DNA from: Metallibacterium scheffleri
Lineage (GTDB): Bacteria; Pseudomonadota; Gammaproteobacteria; Xanthomonadales; Rhodanobacteraceae
Direction: 5' to 3'
Assembly: GCF_002077135.1 (NCBI RefSeq)
Contig: NZ_LDOS01000005.1
Span: forward strand, 248,001-312,000
Length of the DNA: 64,000 nt
Part shown: in pieces, positions 39,101 through 47,127 of the stretch
Layout of the letters: every line of letters starts with the position of its first letter
How positions within the stretch are numbered: position 1 is the first letter of the stretch
Notes under the pieces: generated by a model
What the model saw: only the letters and a program-made list of their open reading frames with translations
The model's database searches: none
Told to the model about the DNA's origin: nothing
Program-made: the position numbers and the translations under genes

Positions 39101-40317
39101 CCTATGGCGGCAAAGATCCTTCTCAAATCGTGGCTGTGATCACGCCCTTGGGTGCCCAGGCCCAATTGCTGCGCCACGTCCTCAAGGATGTGCTCGGAGA
39201 CGCCGCCGACGGTATGACCATCGGTACGGTGCATGCCTTGCAGGGCGCGGAATGTCCTGTCGTCGCGTTCAGCATGGTGCAAAGCACCGCGGAAGGGAAC
39301 AGATCGCTCTTTGCAGACCGGGACGGCGGTCACTTGATGAATGTAGCGGTCTCGCGCGCAAAGGACAGCTTCATCCTGTTTGGTGACCGACGCAGTTGGA
39401 GTGCTGCGATGGAGACCACGCCACGATCTCCGATCGGTCAGCTCGGTGCCGCGATGACAAAGCCTGGCGAACGGCTCTACCCCAACACAATCGTCGTGAT
39501 TGAGGCGCCAGGCAAGGCACGCGCGGTACAGGCGGCCCTTGGATTCGATGCCAAGGTCATCGCTACCAAAGGAAGCCTTCAGGAGTTTCGCGGGATTGAC
39601 GCAGCCGGCCAGATGCTCTGGGCCGAGCCGTCGCGCGAGTGGACGACTGCGATGGCCGCGTTTGACGATGCGCGCGAAATTGTAGTCGCCACGGACGATG
39701 ATCTCGCCGGCGAGCTGATCGGCTGGCAAGCAGCGCGCTGGGTCATTGAACACTGGGGCCGTACCCCGTCCATTCGCCGCATGCGCTTCCACAGCGTAGA
39801 ACACCACGAGCTGCGCCAAGCTTTCGCGACGCGAGGTGACCGATTTGACGGGGCCATGCTCCGCGCAGCCTTGGTTCGGGCCTGCGCGTCCGGACTGGAC
39901 ATCGATGACTATCGAGCCAAGCTGCCCGGTGAGCCTTACGTGCGTCCGCACGGTCGCGCCATTCTTGCGTTGGTGCGAGCGATGCAACTCGATCCTGCAT
40001 GGATCGTCATGGCGCACCACAAAGATGAGGCAACAGGGAGGATCACCGAAGGTTTTTTGGCCAGCGCGCCGTCTTCGTTGGCGCCACCGCGCCGTTTTGC
40101 TTCCGAAGCGGATGCATTGACTGCGATTCGTGAGAGCAAGCAGATGAATCTTGCCGAGCAGCCGCTGCGAGCGCTTACGCCCGTCAACCAAGTGCCGGCG
40201 CTATATCCAGCCAACACGACATTGCGCGTGCTGTCGGTTGCCGCGCAAGAATTGCGCCTCGCGCCCTGGGAAACGCAGGATGAACTCAACGCCTTATACC
40301 AAGAAGGTGCGCGGTGA
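36172..40317 (+). CDS. SF1 helicase fused to a type IA topoisomerase Toprim module
   Basis: A 1381-residue fusion. The N-terminal 330 residues are unrecognised. An Upf1/DNA2-like superfamily-1 helicase follows: Walker A NGPPGTGKTS (about 384), a long helical insert (about 520-720), Walker B LVMDETGQ (about 810), GDVEQLQPV, a YRCHP motif, GTVHALQGAE (about 1018) and VAVSRAKDSF (about 1058). From about 1105 the sequence is topoisomerase IA: VVIEAPGKAR (Toprim Glu), ATKGSLQEF, VVATDDDLAGELIGW (the DxDxE site, with the third acid changed to Ala), RMRFHSVEHHELRQAF, and at the very end LRVLSVAAQELRL...LNALYQEGAR. Canonical enzymes continue from LYE into ITYxR(T/S)D, which is absent here. The stop overlaps the next start (TGATG). 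Confidence 0.85.
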   Translation: MAPESTSPHRKVSSGAITAKAIKDLGLPEIHGEPHDVVRGYGLLAEVIGRIRGMKPISAFQKQRLPDAIATLVAAWSAITPPGNASELLAAGVDVSLADAWLSWLLSQPPVASRMGPQASATHSALLRYLANVERLTNLRGLASADLKGGSRITLALLRNGDFRPLLIARPRRPVVLLSIPLSNSAKRKRIVLACIDCLVDDVGDAIAVPKPPIVVMNHEAFFDDQREPCFDFDVDAWDALLGSWSTDETMSWAAFIQTFEHRWVDAFGKTIEEAPTLFGRSSLAVEAHVFDMDAVQISAVGEIYSALARQRHIPPLIAQVLTPAAPARVCLETSPRGEFLGHMDTRGGGGARVSFPLDPTQRLAAVTAAALGPASEPAIVPVNGPPGTGKTSFLRAVLASWWVSAAYEGRAFPPVVIATGATNKAISNVIDAFGDVADPTLGESITSRWLPGLPSYGWICPSQTAATNYPQLMHLTVTGSNATASGAAAPFARMAAIELDSLVEGYVCAARSLFSGTDIESVNHAVTHLHAQIKKRVESMRQEQRGFSSIVERLCVIAEHVRAWPPTARRCMSAEHQSSEAELASAKSRIAHFQTSERAVQSWLASDPSGRLSALGFAPRLRAWLLRRSTAAHEQAERHAMTALAAHGTPMPSTRQEGQRLLATIIADRAGFAAQVTSLEQRLLQISKQAAARAALRHDLSRVIEMLPITLRSGSGRRYVWHVLHGRGGAVPALWQAFDEYQDGTYRFALFHLSARYWEGRWLSRALALRADEPVDHGSDLQVFAMLGVVFVSTLLKLPALLRAGSADILVMDETGQCLPQSALGYLAGVRHALLVGDVEQLQPVSEISEPQSLALAMRSELEWRALPDALCASRGSMMRAAQRAASFTDGRSTPGVSLLYHYRCHPWIIGYCNALLYGGAIHAQRHVSARGPLPPLAWVDVRGAPAKSGSSWTNENEAREIASWLREALPGLQRAYGGKDPSQIVAVITPLGAQAQLLRHVLKDVLGDAADGMTIGTVHALQGAECPVVAFSMVQSTAEGNRSLFADRDGGHLMNVAVSRAKDSFILFGDRRSWSAAMETTPRSPIGQLGAAMTKPGERLYPNTIVVIEAPGKARAVQAALGFDAKVIATKGSLQEFRGIDAAGQMLWAEPSREWTTAMAAFDDAREIVVATDDDLAGELIGWQAARWVIEHWGRTPSIRRMRFHSVEHHELRQAFATRGDRFDGAMLRAALVRACASGLDIDDYRAKLPGEPYVRPHGRAILALVRAMQLDPAWIVMAHHKDEATGRITEGFLASAPSSLAPPRRFASEADALTAIRESKQMNLAEQPLRALTPVNQVPALYPANTTLRVLSVAAQELRLAPWETQDELNALYQEGAR

Positions 40318-40805
40318 TGGCGGCACCGATGTTCGCGTATCCATTCACGCGCGCTGAGGCTGAGCGGGCGCTACGCGATGTGCCGATGAACAGTCTGTGT
40401 TCACGCTGTGGCGCTGTGGGTCACCGCCTCGCGGCAACGCTGCGTGGACCCTGTAGCGAGGAGGCGCGCGCCTTGCTCCGAGACGGATTCAAGGTGTCGG
40501 CGCCGGCGACGCTCGAAATGATCGCAGCGCGGATTTACCCGACAATGCCGATCGAGCATCCGGTGGACCGTCTGTACCCTGATGCCCCCTTCGTCCGGCT
40601 GCTGGCTGTGGGCACGGCGATCGAGCAGCTACCCAACGTGGTCGATCTATCGTGGTCAATGGCCTGGTCCGCGGCGATGCTGGATCGCGAGGTCAACACG
40701 GTGCTGGCGCTCGCTGCGGTTGCCCTCTGGTTGACTCGACAAGGCGCGGATGGAGAGCGCTGGATCCGCGATGCCATCGCCAGCGACATCCGGGCGTCCT
40801 TGTAA
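40317..40805 (+). CDS. Unrecognised small protein inside the split-topoisomerase operon
   Basis: A 162-residue protein starting MAAPMFAYPFTRAEAERAL. It has a Cys cluster (NSLCSRCGAVGHR...RGPC), which might bind zinc, and a helical C-terminal half. It lies between the Toprim-bearing gene and the gene that starts with the tyrosine motif, overlapping both (TGATG and TAATG). No homology to known families is visible. Its FAYPFT segment resembles the topoisomerase tyrosine motif superficially, but lacks the Arg. Confidence 0.68.
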   Translation: MAAPMFAYPFTRAEAERALRDVPMNSLCSRCGAVGHRLAATLRGPCSEEARALLRDGFKVSAPATLEMIAARIYPTMPIEHPVDRLYPDAPFVRLLAVGTAIEQLPNVVDLSWSMAWSAAMLDREVNTVLALAAVALWLTRQGADGERWIRDAIASDIRASL

Positions 40806-41674
40806 TGGCTGGCACGACCTACTCGCGCAGCGGTGGTCGGCGGATTCTTCCGGGAAGCTGGGCCTATGTTCGATCGCGAGGAACGATTCCACCTGGCCAA
40901 ATCCTTGCCCCTGAAGATCGGTTTGCCTACGACGCTGCTGATGCTGAAACACGCTCCGCATTCGACACGCTGGCGCTCCAGCCGGCGACTCGACCGCCCG
41001 AGTTCCTTGTTTTCGCGCTGGCGCGTGGCGCCGATGCTTTGCCCGACTATCCAGGTGCTTCGGATGGATTGGACGGCAAGGCATCATACCCGCCGAATGC
41101 GCGTCTCCCGGAAGGTGTCACTGAGGAACGTTTTGAAGAGGAATTGCGCCTTCGGCCCGGCGAACTCGAGCAGCGTGTTCTTCCGGCTTTTCATGGCATG
41201 ATCGACCGCACCATGCTTGATGTTGGCGCGATCCTCTATCGCACGGTCGGGCTGTTGGTCGACGCCAAGAACCTCCATGATGGCGTGACCACCCATGATG
41301 GCGTGATCACCAATCGGCTGATTGGCGATGGGCTGTACTTTGAACGAAGGTCACCCAACAGCTATACGAGCGAGTCGGAATGGCGCGCATCGATGGCGGT
41401 ACTGAAGGAATGGAACGGCGACTTCGGATACATCATGGTGCGGCTGAAACACACCACGCCAGCCATCACTGGTCAGGTTTCACTTCAAAGACTCCCGCGC
41501 ATGGGACCGCGCATGGTGCTTCCTGGCGGCGGATCGCAGGTCTACATCCCGCATCTATGTCTTGAAGATGTCGAGGTGGTGCTCTCGGATGGATCAGTTG
41601 GCGCACTGGCAGCGCATAGCCTGTCAGACATAATCCATGAGACGCGATTTGGGTCCGATGGTGCTTCACTGTGA
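40805..41674 (+). CDS. Protein beginning with a topoisomerase IA tyrosine motif
   Basis: A 289-residue protein. It starts MAGTTYSRSGGRRILPGSWAY. The segment TTYSRSGGRRILP aligns with the active-site block ITYPRSDCRYLP of topoisomerase III-type enzymes, so Tyr6 would be the DNA-attacking tyrosine and Arg8 its partner. The remaining 260 residues (RLIGDGLYFERRSP, LPGGGSQVYIPHLCLEDVEV) are not recognised. Upstream it overlaps the 162-residue gene (TAATG), downstream the next gene (GTGA). The role as a trans-acting active-site subunit is inferred from motif order across the operon. Confidence 0.72.
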   Translation: MAGTTYSRSGGRRILPGSWAYVRSRGTIPPGQILAPEDRFAYDAADAETRSAFDTLALQPATRPPEFLVFALARGADALPDYPGASDGLDGKASYPPNARLPEGVTEERFEEELRLRPGELEQRVLPAFHGMIDRTMLDVGAILYRTVGLLVDAKNLHDGVTTHDGVITNRLIGDGLYFERRSPNSYTSESEWRASMAVLKEWNGDFGYIMVRLKHTTPAITGQVSLQRLPRMGPRMVLPGGGSQVYIPHLCLEDVEVVLSDGSVGALAAHSLSDIIHETRFGSDGASL

Positions 41675-42750
41675 GTGATGCCCACCCGATGCTGCAACCG
41701 ACGGACTGGTCCGTCACGCCCGAGTCCTTGCTCGGCGAGATCCCTGCGCGCCGACAACAGGTCTATGCACTGATCTGGGACATGACGGTAGCGTGCATGA
41801 TGCGCCCGCCGCGACTTATCCATCAGCGCGCAGTGCTCGAACTCGATGGTGCGGCGCTCGGATTCGCAACGCTGGCGGCAGACCCGACGATGTTGGGCTA
41901 CTGGCAGACTCGCCAGGATTGGCCGCACCGCACGTGGCCTCTGTGCGGTGCACTGCCGGGGCGCGATGGCCGCGTGGTACTCGACATGCTGCCGGTGAAT
42001 GCGAGCGCGTGCACGATGGCGACCCTGCTTGCGCGCATGGAGCAACACCGCGTTGGAACGCCAGCATCCACGGCACCACTGCTGCAAACGCTATGCGGTG
42101 CTGATGATGATGCGCATGCCTCGCGTGGCGGCCGGCCGCCTCTGTTGCACCTTGAGTACGACGCTGATGGTCTACCTGTCGCGTTGACCGAATCCGGGAG
42201 CGTGTTGCTGGGCCGCATCGAGGCGGCTGGTATCAGCACCGACGCAGATTGTGAAGCGGCGCGTGCCGCGCTGCTCGATCGTGTTGAAGCCGGCCAGCTT
42301 GGAACACGGCAAGCCATGGAGTCACTCGGCTTCGCCGGGGAGCCACGGCTTGATGGGCTGTGCGCCGAGATTGATGCCGCAATCGCCGAGTGGGAAGGGA
42401 CGCGCCGGCCGACCCTCAAGGAACTTGAAACGGAGCAGGCCGAGCCGCCGCGGACACCGGGCTTCCCCGCAGGGATGGACCCCGAAGCCCTACTGCCCGC
42501 CGAGCATCCGCTGCGGGCGTACCGCATGGCGATGGAGAAAGCACTCGCAGCCTCTCACCCGCACTGGGCGACACGCCGGGTACGTGATCAGGCCGCGTTG
42601 CGATATGCATGGATCGTTGCGCACCCGCCCGAGGGCATTCCGCACGACGTGCTTTCGCCGGCCGCCGCTCCCTACAGCGCGATGACTCGATGGCTGGTGG
42701 GACTTGATCCAACACAGCTTTGGTTGCCCGTAACAGGAGGATTCAAGTAG
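41671..42750 (+). CDS. Topoisomerase IA C-terminal half as a separate protein
   Basis: A 359-residue protein from a GTG at 41671. The N-terminus SDAHPMLQPTDW aligns with the conserved AHEAIRPT block of type IA topoisomerases. RRQQVYALIWDMTVACMMRP then corresponds to the LYELIxxRxxASxM helix. LPVALTESGSVLLGRI and LLDRVEAGQLGTRQAMESL resemble later topoisomerase segments. It completes the set of topoisomerase blocks begun in the first and third genes. The stop is nine bases from the end of a TnpB relic on the other strand. Confidence 0.75.
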   Translation: MSDAHPMLQPTDWSVTPESLLGEIPARRQQVYALIWDMTVACMMRPPRLIHQRAVLELDGAALGFATLAADPTMLGYWQTRQDWPHRTWPLCGALPGRDGRVVLDMLPVNASACTMATLLARMEQHRVGTPASTAPLLQTLCGADDDAHASRGGRPPLLHLEYDADGLPVALTESGSVLLGRIEAAGISTDADCEAARAALLDRVEAGQLGTRQAMESLGFAGEPRLDGLCAEIDAAIAEWEGTRRPTLKELETEQAEPPRTPGFPAGMDPEALLPAEHPLRAYRMAMEKALAASHPHWATRRVRDQAALRYAWIVAHPPEGIPHDVLSPAAAPYSAMTRWLVGLDPTQLWLPVTGGFK

Positions 42751-42758
42751 TCTGAGTC

Positions 42759-43375
42759 TCACGCCCCGCCCTTGCCGTCGGTTCCAGACCGGCGCTTCGG
42801 GCGGTTCGGCGCACAGCGCCTGGCGACACGTTCGCGGTTCAGCGACCGGCGGTGCTGCGGCAGCGCGATGACCTGCGCTTCCGCCACCGCGCCGAGATCT
42901 CCCCGCGCGTTGATTCCCCCGCTCATCGGGGTATTTGAAGCGATCAAGCGCAGACCTTCGCGCTCGATATTGATGGCCGCGTTGTCGTCGCGGTCGTGCT
43001 CAATGTCGCAGGCTGGACAGGTCCAGCGGCGCTGGTGGAGCTGCAGCGCGTTGTTGACCGCTCCGCACACCGAGCAGGTCTTGCTCGATGGGTACCAGCG
43101 ATCGACCACACTGAGCTGGCGCCCGGCCCAGCGGGCCTTGTCCCCCAAGGGGACTTCCTTCGGGGCGTAGTCGATCTGGCGCCTGAGTTCTCCGGGCGCG
43201 GCGTTGGCCACGGAGCGCCTGAAGCCGCGGCGCCCCATGCCGCGCGCCATGGCCTTCACCGCCAGATCCTCGATGGCGATGACCTGCGCGCTGCGCACGA
43301 TGGTGGTGGTGGCGCGGTGCAGCGCCTCGCGGCGCACGGCGCCGATGCGTGCATGCAGCGTACGCCTGGCGGTGC
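42759..43375 (-). pseudogene. tnpB: C-terminal fragment of a TnpB RNA-guided nuclease (IS200/IS605 or IS607)
   Basis: About 200 residues corresponding to the C-terminal half of TnpB. The RuvC-II Glu is in [12 protein letters not shown], the zinc finger is [11 protein letters not shown]...[11 protein letters not shown], and the RuvC-III Asp is in DRDDNAAINI. The N-terminal half, including the first catalytic Asp, is missing; the frame runs into the Fic gene. The 3' end, where a guide RNA is normally encoded, abuts the split-topoisomerase operon. Confidence 0.85.
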
Positions 43376-44139
43376 CGTTTGAAGAAGTGCGACAGGTACA
43401 GCACCGGCTTGTGCAGCACGCCGCGCTCGGTGAGCAGGAAAGTGATCAGCAGCCGGCCGACGCGCCCGTTGCCGTCGAGGAACGGGTGAATCGTCTCGAA
43501 CTGCACGTGGGCGAGCGCGATCTTCACCAGCGGCTGCAGCTCGTCGTGCGCGTGCAGGAACTTTTCCAGGTCCCCCAGCACCTCCGGTATCGCGTGATGC
43601 GGCGGCGGCACGAAGGTCGCGGTGGTGAGCGTGCAGCCGGCCGGGCCGATCCAGTTCTGGCTGGTGCGCAGCTCGCCGGGCTGCAACCGGCCGCCACGCA
43701 CGCCGCGCATCAGTTCGGCGTGGATCTCGCGAATCAGGCGCACCGACACCGGCAGCTCGCCCAGCCGCGCCAGGCCGTGCTTCATCGCCCGCACGTAGTT
43801 GACCACCTCGTCCACGTCGCGCGGCAGGTTCTGATCGAACAGTTGCGCCTCGGCCGCCAGCAGGTCCTGCAGCGAGCTCTGTGTCCCCTCGATCTGGCTG
43901 GAGAGCACCGCCTCCTTGCGCACATACATGAAAACAAAGAGGTCAGGGTTCGGCAGCGTCAGCACCGACCCGTCGAGGCGACCCGGCGCGCGGTCGGCGG
44001 CCGACAGCAGCGCGTGAAGCTCGCCGCCGAGCGCCAAAGGCGGCTGCGGCGGCAGTGGCGCCGGCATGAAGGCCCGATAACCCGTCGGTTGGGTAACGTA
44101 GCGGCCCGAACGCGTGGAGACCTCGGCGGTGGACGGCAT
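43370..44139 (-). pseudogene. Fic-family protein truncated by TnpB sequence
   Basis: About 255 residues of a Fic AMP-transferase. The N-terminal Fic domain has the inhibitory helix ([16 protein letters not shown]/TxxxEG type). The active site is [12 protein letters not shown]. The protein breaks off at [10 protein letters not shown], where a family member would continue for 100 or more residues, and then reads TnpB DNA in the wrong frame. The start [14 protein letters not shown] is intact. AMPylation might survive, because the Fic core is complete. Confidence 0.85.
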
Positions 44140-44159
44140 ACCGGGACTTCAGATTTTGG

Positions 44160-44260
44160 TACCCGTCTGCTGATGGCCGCAGCGCGCTGCAAAGCATGGC
44201 CAGAGTGGCGTTTGCGTACCATGACGGCCACCCTTGCCGGCCAAACATCAGCGCGAATCT
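44160..44260 (+). pseudogene. 3' fragment of an IS1595-like transposase
   Basis: The plus strand reads RLLMAAARCKAWPEWRLRT, nearly the same as RLLVAAARCKAWPERRLRA read from 44640-44700 on the minus strand. Both match the C-terminal end of IS1595-type transposases. The copies face each other around the AT-rich insert 44260-44530. Confidence 0.6.
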
Positions 44261-44439
44261 GGTGTGAGGTTACGCGATTTATTTTTCTCAATGAAATATA
44301 TAAAATTCATAGTTACAGTACCAAATATCATCCCAGCAATGAAAGAAGTAAAATCTTTCTTAGCCACTAGGGTTATTAGAGATCCAACTGCAACCAGTAA
44401 AACTGTAAAAATATATGCCCAAAACAGTGTCTTTTTCAT
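44248..44439 (-). CDS. Small two-helix membrane protein, AT-rich
   Basis: A 63-residue protein starting MKKTLFWAYIFTVLLVAVGS, with two membrane helices (residues 5-25 and 32-52) and a charged tail. The DNA is strikingly AT-rich compared with the neighbourhood, which suggests recent import. The tail runs into the flanking transposase relic, so the natural stop may be lost. No family recognised. Confidence 0.5.
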   Translation of the reverse strand: MKKTLFWAYIFTVLLVAVGSLITLVAKKDFTSFIAGMIFGTVTMNFIYFIEKNKSRNLTPDSR

Positions 44440-44497
44440 AACATCCACCCATTCGAGTTAATTACGTGATTTTAGCCCGAGCACACCCAGGAAACCT

Positions 44498-44572
44498 CCG
44501 CAACAAGCATTTACGAGCTTGTTGCGGATGCAAGCCATCCTTGGCTTGCGGACGATCTGAACTTGTTCAGAT
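44498..44572. repeat. Three tandem hairpins at the end of the transposase relic
   Basis: Hairpin 1: CCGCAACAAGC (44498-44508) with GCTTGTTGCGG (44517-44527). Hairpin 2: GCAAGCCA (44530-44537) with TGGCTTGC (44542-44549). Hairpin 3: ATCTGAAC (44555-44562) with GTTCAGAT (44565-44572). They follow directly after the transposase 3' end and may be its terminator or subterminal region. Confidence 0.7.
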
Positions 44573-44830
44573 GGTTAGGCATCGCCCGACCTGATTCGCG
44601 TTGAAGTTCAGCCGGCGGGGGTGGCAGGCATGGCGCGCAAACGCCGCTCGGGCCAGGCTTTGCAGCGCGCTGCGGCCACCAGCAAGCGAGGCACCAGAAT
44701 CTTGAGGTCGAAACGGCGGTTGAAACGCCAGGCGGCCTCGGCGAGGTAACGATGCGCATAGGCTGCCCACGTGCACACGCTGTACGCGCGCGGCACCAGC
44801 GCAGTGGCATGGCTTGGGCAGTTTGCTGGC
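44567..44830 (-). pseudogene. C-terminal fragment of an IS1595-like transposase
   Basis: The minus strand from about 44796 reads RAYSVCTWAAYAHRYLAEAA, then WRFNRRFDLKILVPRLLVAA, the YLAExxWRFNRR signature at the end of IS1595-type transposases. Only the last 60-70 residues remain. The fragment joins the truncated methyltransferase gene at about 44825. Confidence 0.7.
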
Positions 44831-45976
44831 GTGCAGCTCGCGGTAAGCGATGACTAGGAAATTGCCGCACCCGGCGGCGGTGTCCAACCAGGTCAGCGTC
44901 GGCAGGCGATCGTAGAGCGCCCGCAGCGTGGCCTTGGTGCGCTTGGGCGCATGCAGCTCGGCGCGCAAGTCATCCAGGCACAGCGGATTGATGACGCGCA
45001 GGATGTTGCGCTCGCTGGTGTAGTGCGCGCCCAGCTCGCGCCGGGTCGCCTGCCGCTTGTCATGCGGGTGGTGTTGCTCCAGCACGCCTTGGAACATCGC
45101 GCCGAAGATGGCCGGGGAGATGCCGCTCCAGTCCAGTTCCGCGCATTCCAGCAGCAGGGCGCGCAGGTCATGGTCGAAGGCCGGGATGCGTGCCGACTCG
45201 GCGAACAGGCTGCCGTTGATGTACTCGAAGGCGGCCAGGTCTTCGTCCAGCGTCGATTGGCGTTTATCGCGCGGCTGATCCAGCACCTGAAACAACTGCG
45301 TCAGCAGGGCGCCCAGGTCCTTGCCATCGGCGCGGCTGCGCTGCACCAGCCGGGTGAACTGGCGGTTTTCACCAAAGATGCCGGTGGCGTCGGCGAAGAA
45401 ACAAAACAGCAGCCGGGTCATGAACACTTCAAGGTCATGGCCGGTGAAGCGCGCGTCCAGCAGGGCTTGGTGCAAGCGCGAAACCTGATAGGCCGCCTTG
45501 CGGTCGATCTTCGATTCTTCGGCGATCTCGGCGGGTTCACCTTCCAGCAGAAAGCCGAACCAGTCGGCCCGCTTGGAAAGCTGCGCCAGCGCGCATTCGT
45601 GCGTGGTGTCGTTGCGCAGGTCGGTCAGCCGGAAGCGCGCGAAGTCGGACGTGATGATGTAGCGCGGGCGCTCGGCTTCGGGCAGCGCGGTGAAGTAATC
45701 GGCGGCCTGATTGAAGGCGGCGTCCAGGCTCTTGCCCCTGCTCTTGTGTTCGACGATCAGCTTGCCGGGAATGAAGCTGTCGATGAAGCCGTGGCCGCCG
45801 CCAATCTTCGCCACCTGCTTTTCGTAGATGGTGGCGGATTCGGGCCGGATGCCGAAGCATTCATAGAACCGCGCCCAGAACAGCTTGGCGTCGGCATTCT
45901 CGCGCGTCGCATCCTGCCATTGCTTGGCAAAGGCTGCGAGATTACTGCGCGCCTGGTTACGCGTGATCTTGCTCAT
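44821..45976 (-). pseudogene. MmeI-like (type IIG/IIL) restriction-modification enzyme, truncated
   Basis: About 385 N-terminal residues of a combined nuclease-methyltransferase. The PD-(D/E)xK nuclease is visible as IDSFIPGKLIVEHKSRGK (about 68-85, D...ExK). A helical spacer follows, then LGAHYTSERNILRVINPL and the SAM-binding motif I WLDTAAGCGNFLVIAYREL (about 365). The rest of the methyltransferase, including NPPY and the target-recognition domain, is gone, replaced by transposase relic sequence. The start overlaps the stop of the upstream KfrA-like gene by four bases. Confidence 0.85.
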
Positions 45977-47127
45977 GGCGCCGGATCCATCATCCGTCGA
46001 ATCAGCTGGCTCTGCATGGTGGCAAGCTCCTGTCCAAGGCGGTCGTTTTGTTCACGCAGTGCTTTCAGTTCGCCCTGGATGCGTGCCACGTCGAGCGTGG
46101 TGGCCCGTGCTGTATCCAGGTCCGCCTGTATTTGCATGATGCGATCATTCGCGGCCTGCAGGCGGGTTTCCGAGATGCTGGCGCGCTGCTCTGCCTTGGC
46201 AGCACTCTCGTACGCGGCGTCACGTTCCGCGGACGCTGAGGCCGTGAGTGCTTCGATCTGCTGGTTTTCCCGGCGCAAATCATCGATTTGCCCGTTCGCA
46301 GTGGCCAGCGCGCCACGCAGATCGTGCTCGAGCGCCTGCTGGGTCGCTGCGCGCGCCAGCTGCTCGGTCAGCCTGCTTTCTGCGTGTTCCTGTGCCTTGG
46401 ACAGCACGGCTGCTTCCAGGCGGGCCTCTTCCGCCTGCGCGCGCCAACGGTCGCGTTCTTTCGCGAGGGTGGTGCGCTCGGCGGAGGCCTGCGCCTGCAG
46501 CGTCTTGTGCGCCTCGCGCTGTGCCTTGATCTCGGCCTGGGCGCTGACCAACGATGATTCGGCTGCGTGCGCGCGTTCCACGGCGGTGGCCTGGGCCTTC
46601 TCGGCGCGATCAAGCCGTCGTGACAGATCTACCGCCTGCTCCTTGATGGCCACCAGCTCGGCGCGCTGCTGCTCGGCCGTGGCCTCGACCTCGGTGGCGC
46701 GCTGCTCGATGGCCACCCGCAGACGGGCCAGTTCCGCCCGTGGTGCTTCCAGCGTCGAATCGGCCGCGCGCTGGGCGTCCCGCACGCACTGACCCCAGAG
46801 CTCCACCAACGCCGGCGGGACGCCGGGGACCTCGGGCGGCGGCGTGCCGCCCCAACGCCGGCGCAGATCCGCACGGAAAAACTGGCGCACGGCGGGGTGG
46901 ATCACATTCGGTGAGCCCTGGCCGCCGTTGACGTAGCGGATCGCGTCGACGGTCGGCTGCAGGCCGGCCTCGACCAGCCGGTAGGCGATCTCGGCCACGA
47001 CCGCGGCCTCGAGGCGGACGGCCTCGCCGCCGTGTTCCGTCAGCCAGAGGCGGCGGATCGCATCCTTGCGGGCCTGATCGGTCCCTTCGTCCGGGGGCGC
47101 GGCGGTGGCTTCATGGGCGTCGCTCAC
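45973..47127 (-). CDS. Second KfrA-like coiled-coil protein
   Basis: A 384-residue protein from a GTG at 47127, which overlaps the upstream stop (GTGA). Residues 20-125 form a putative DNA-binding domain (EIAYRLVEAGLQPTVDAIRY, GSPNVIHPAVRQFF), as in KfrA-N. The rest is a continuous Ala/Glu/Gln-rich coiled coil. It is transcribed together with the small upstream gene and the restriction enzyme relic. Confidence 0.82.
   Translation of the reverse strand: MSDAHEATAAPPDEGTDQARKDAIRRLWLTEHGGEAVRLEAAVVAEIAYRLVEAGLQPTVDAIRYVNGGQGSPNVIHPAVRQFFRADLRRRWGGTPPPEVPGVPPALVELWGQCVRDAQRAADSTLEAPRAELARLRVAIEQRATEVEATAEQQRAELVAIKEQAVDLSRRLDRAEKAQATAVERAHAAESSLVSAQAEIKAQREAHKTLQAQASAERTTLAKERDRWRAQAEEARLEAAVLSKAQEHAESRLTEQLARAATQQALEHDLRGALATANGQIDDLRRENQQIEALTASASAERDAAYESAAKAEQRASISETRLQAANDRIMQIQADLDTARATTLDVARIQGELKALREQNDRLGQELATMQSQLIRRMMDPAP

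Noticed and set aside
40329..40350. FAYPFT in the 162-residue gene as the topoisomerase tyrosine motif
   Set aside because: It lacks the Arg that follows the tyrosine, whereas TTYSRS at the start of the next gene matches the motif and its downstream block.
44498..44580. Integron attC-like site (GTTAGGC next to hairpins)
   Set aside because: Only one core-like heptamer is present and the paired RYYYAAC core is missing; the hairpins fit an IS end or terminator better.
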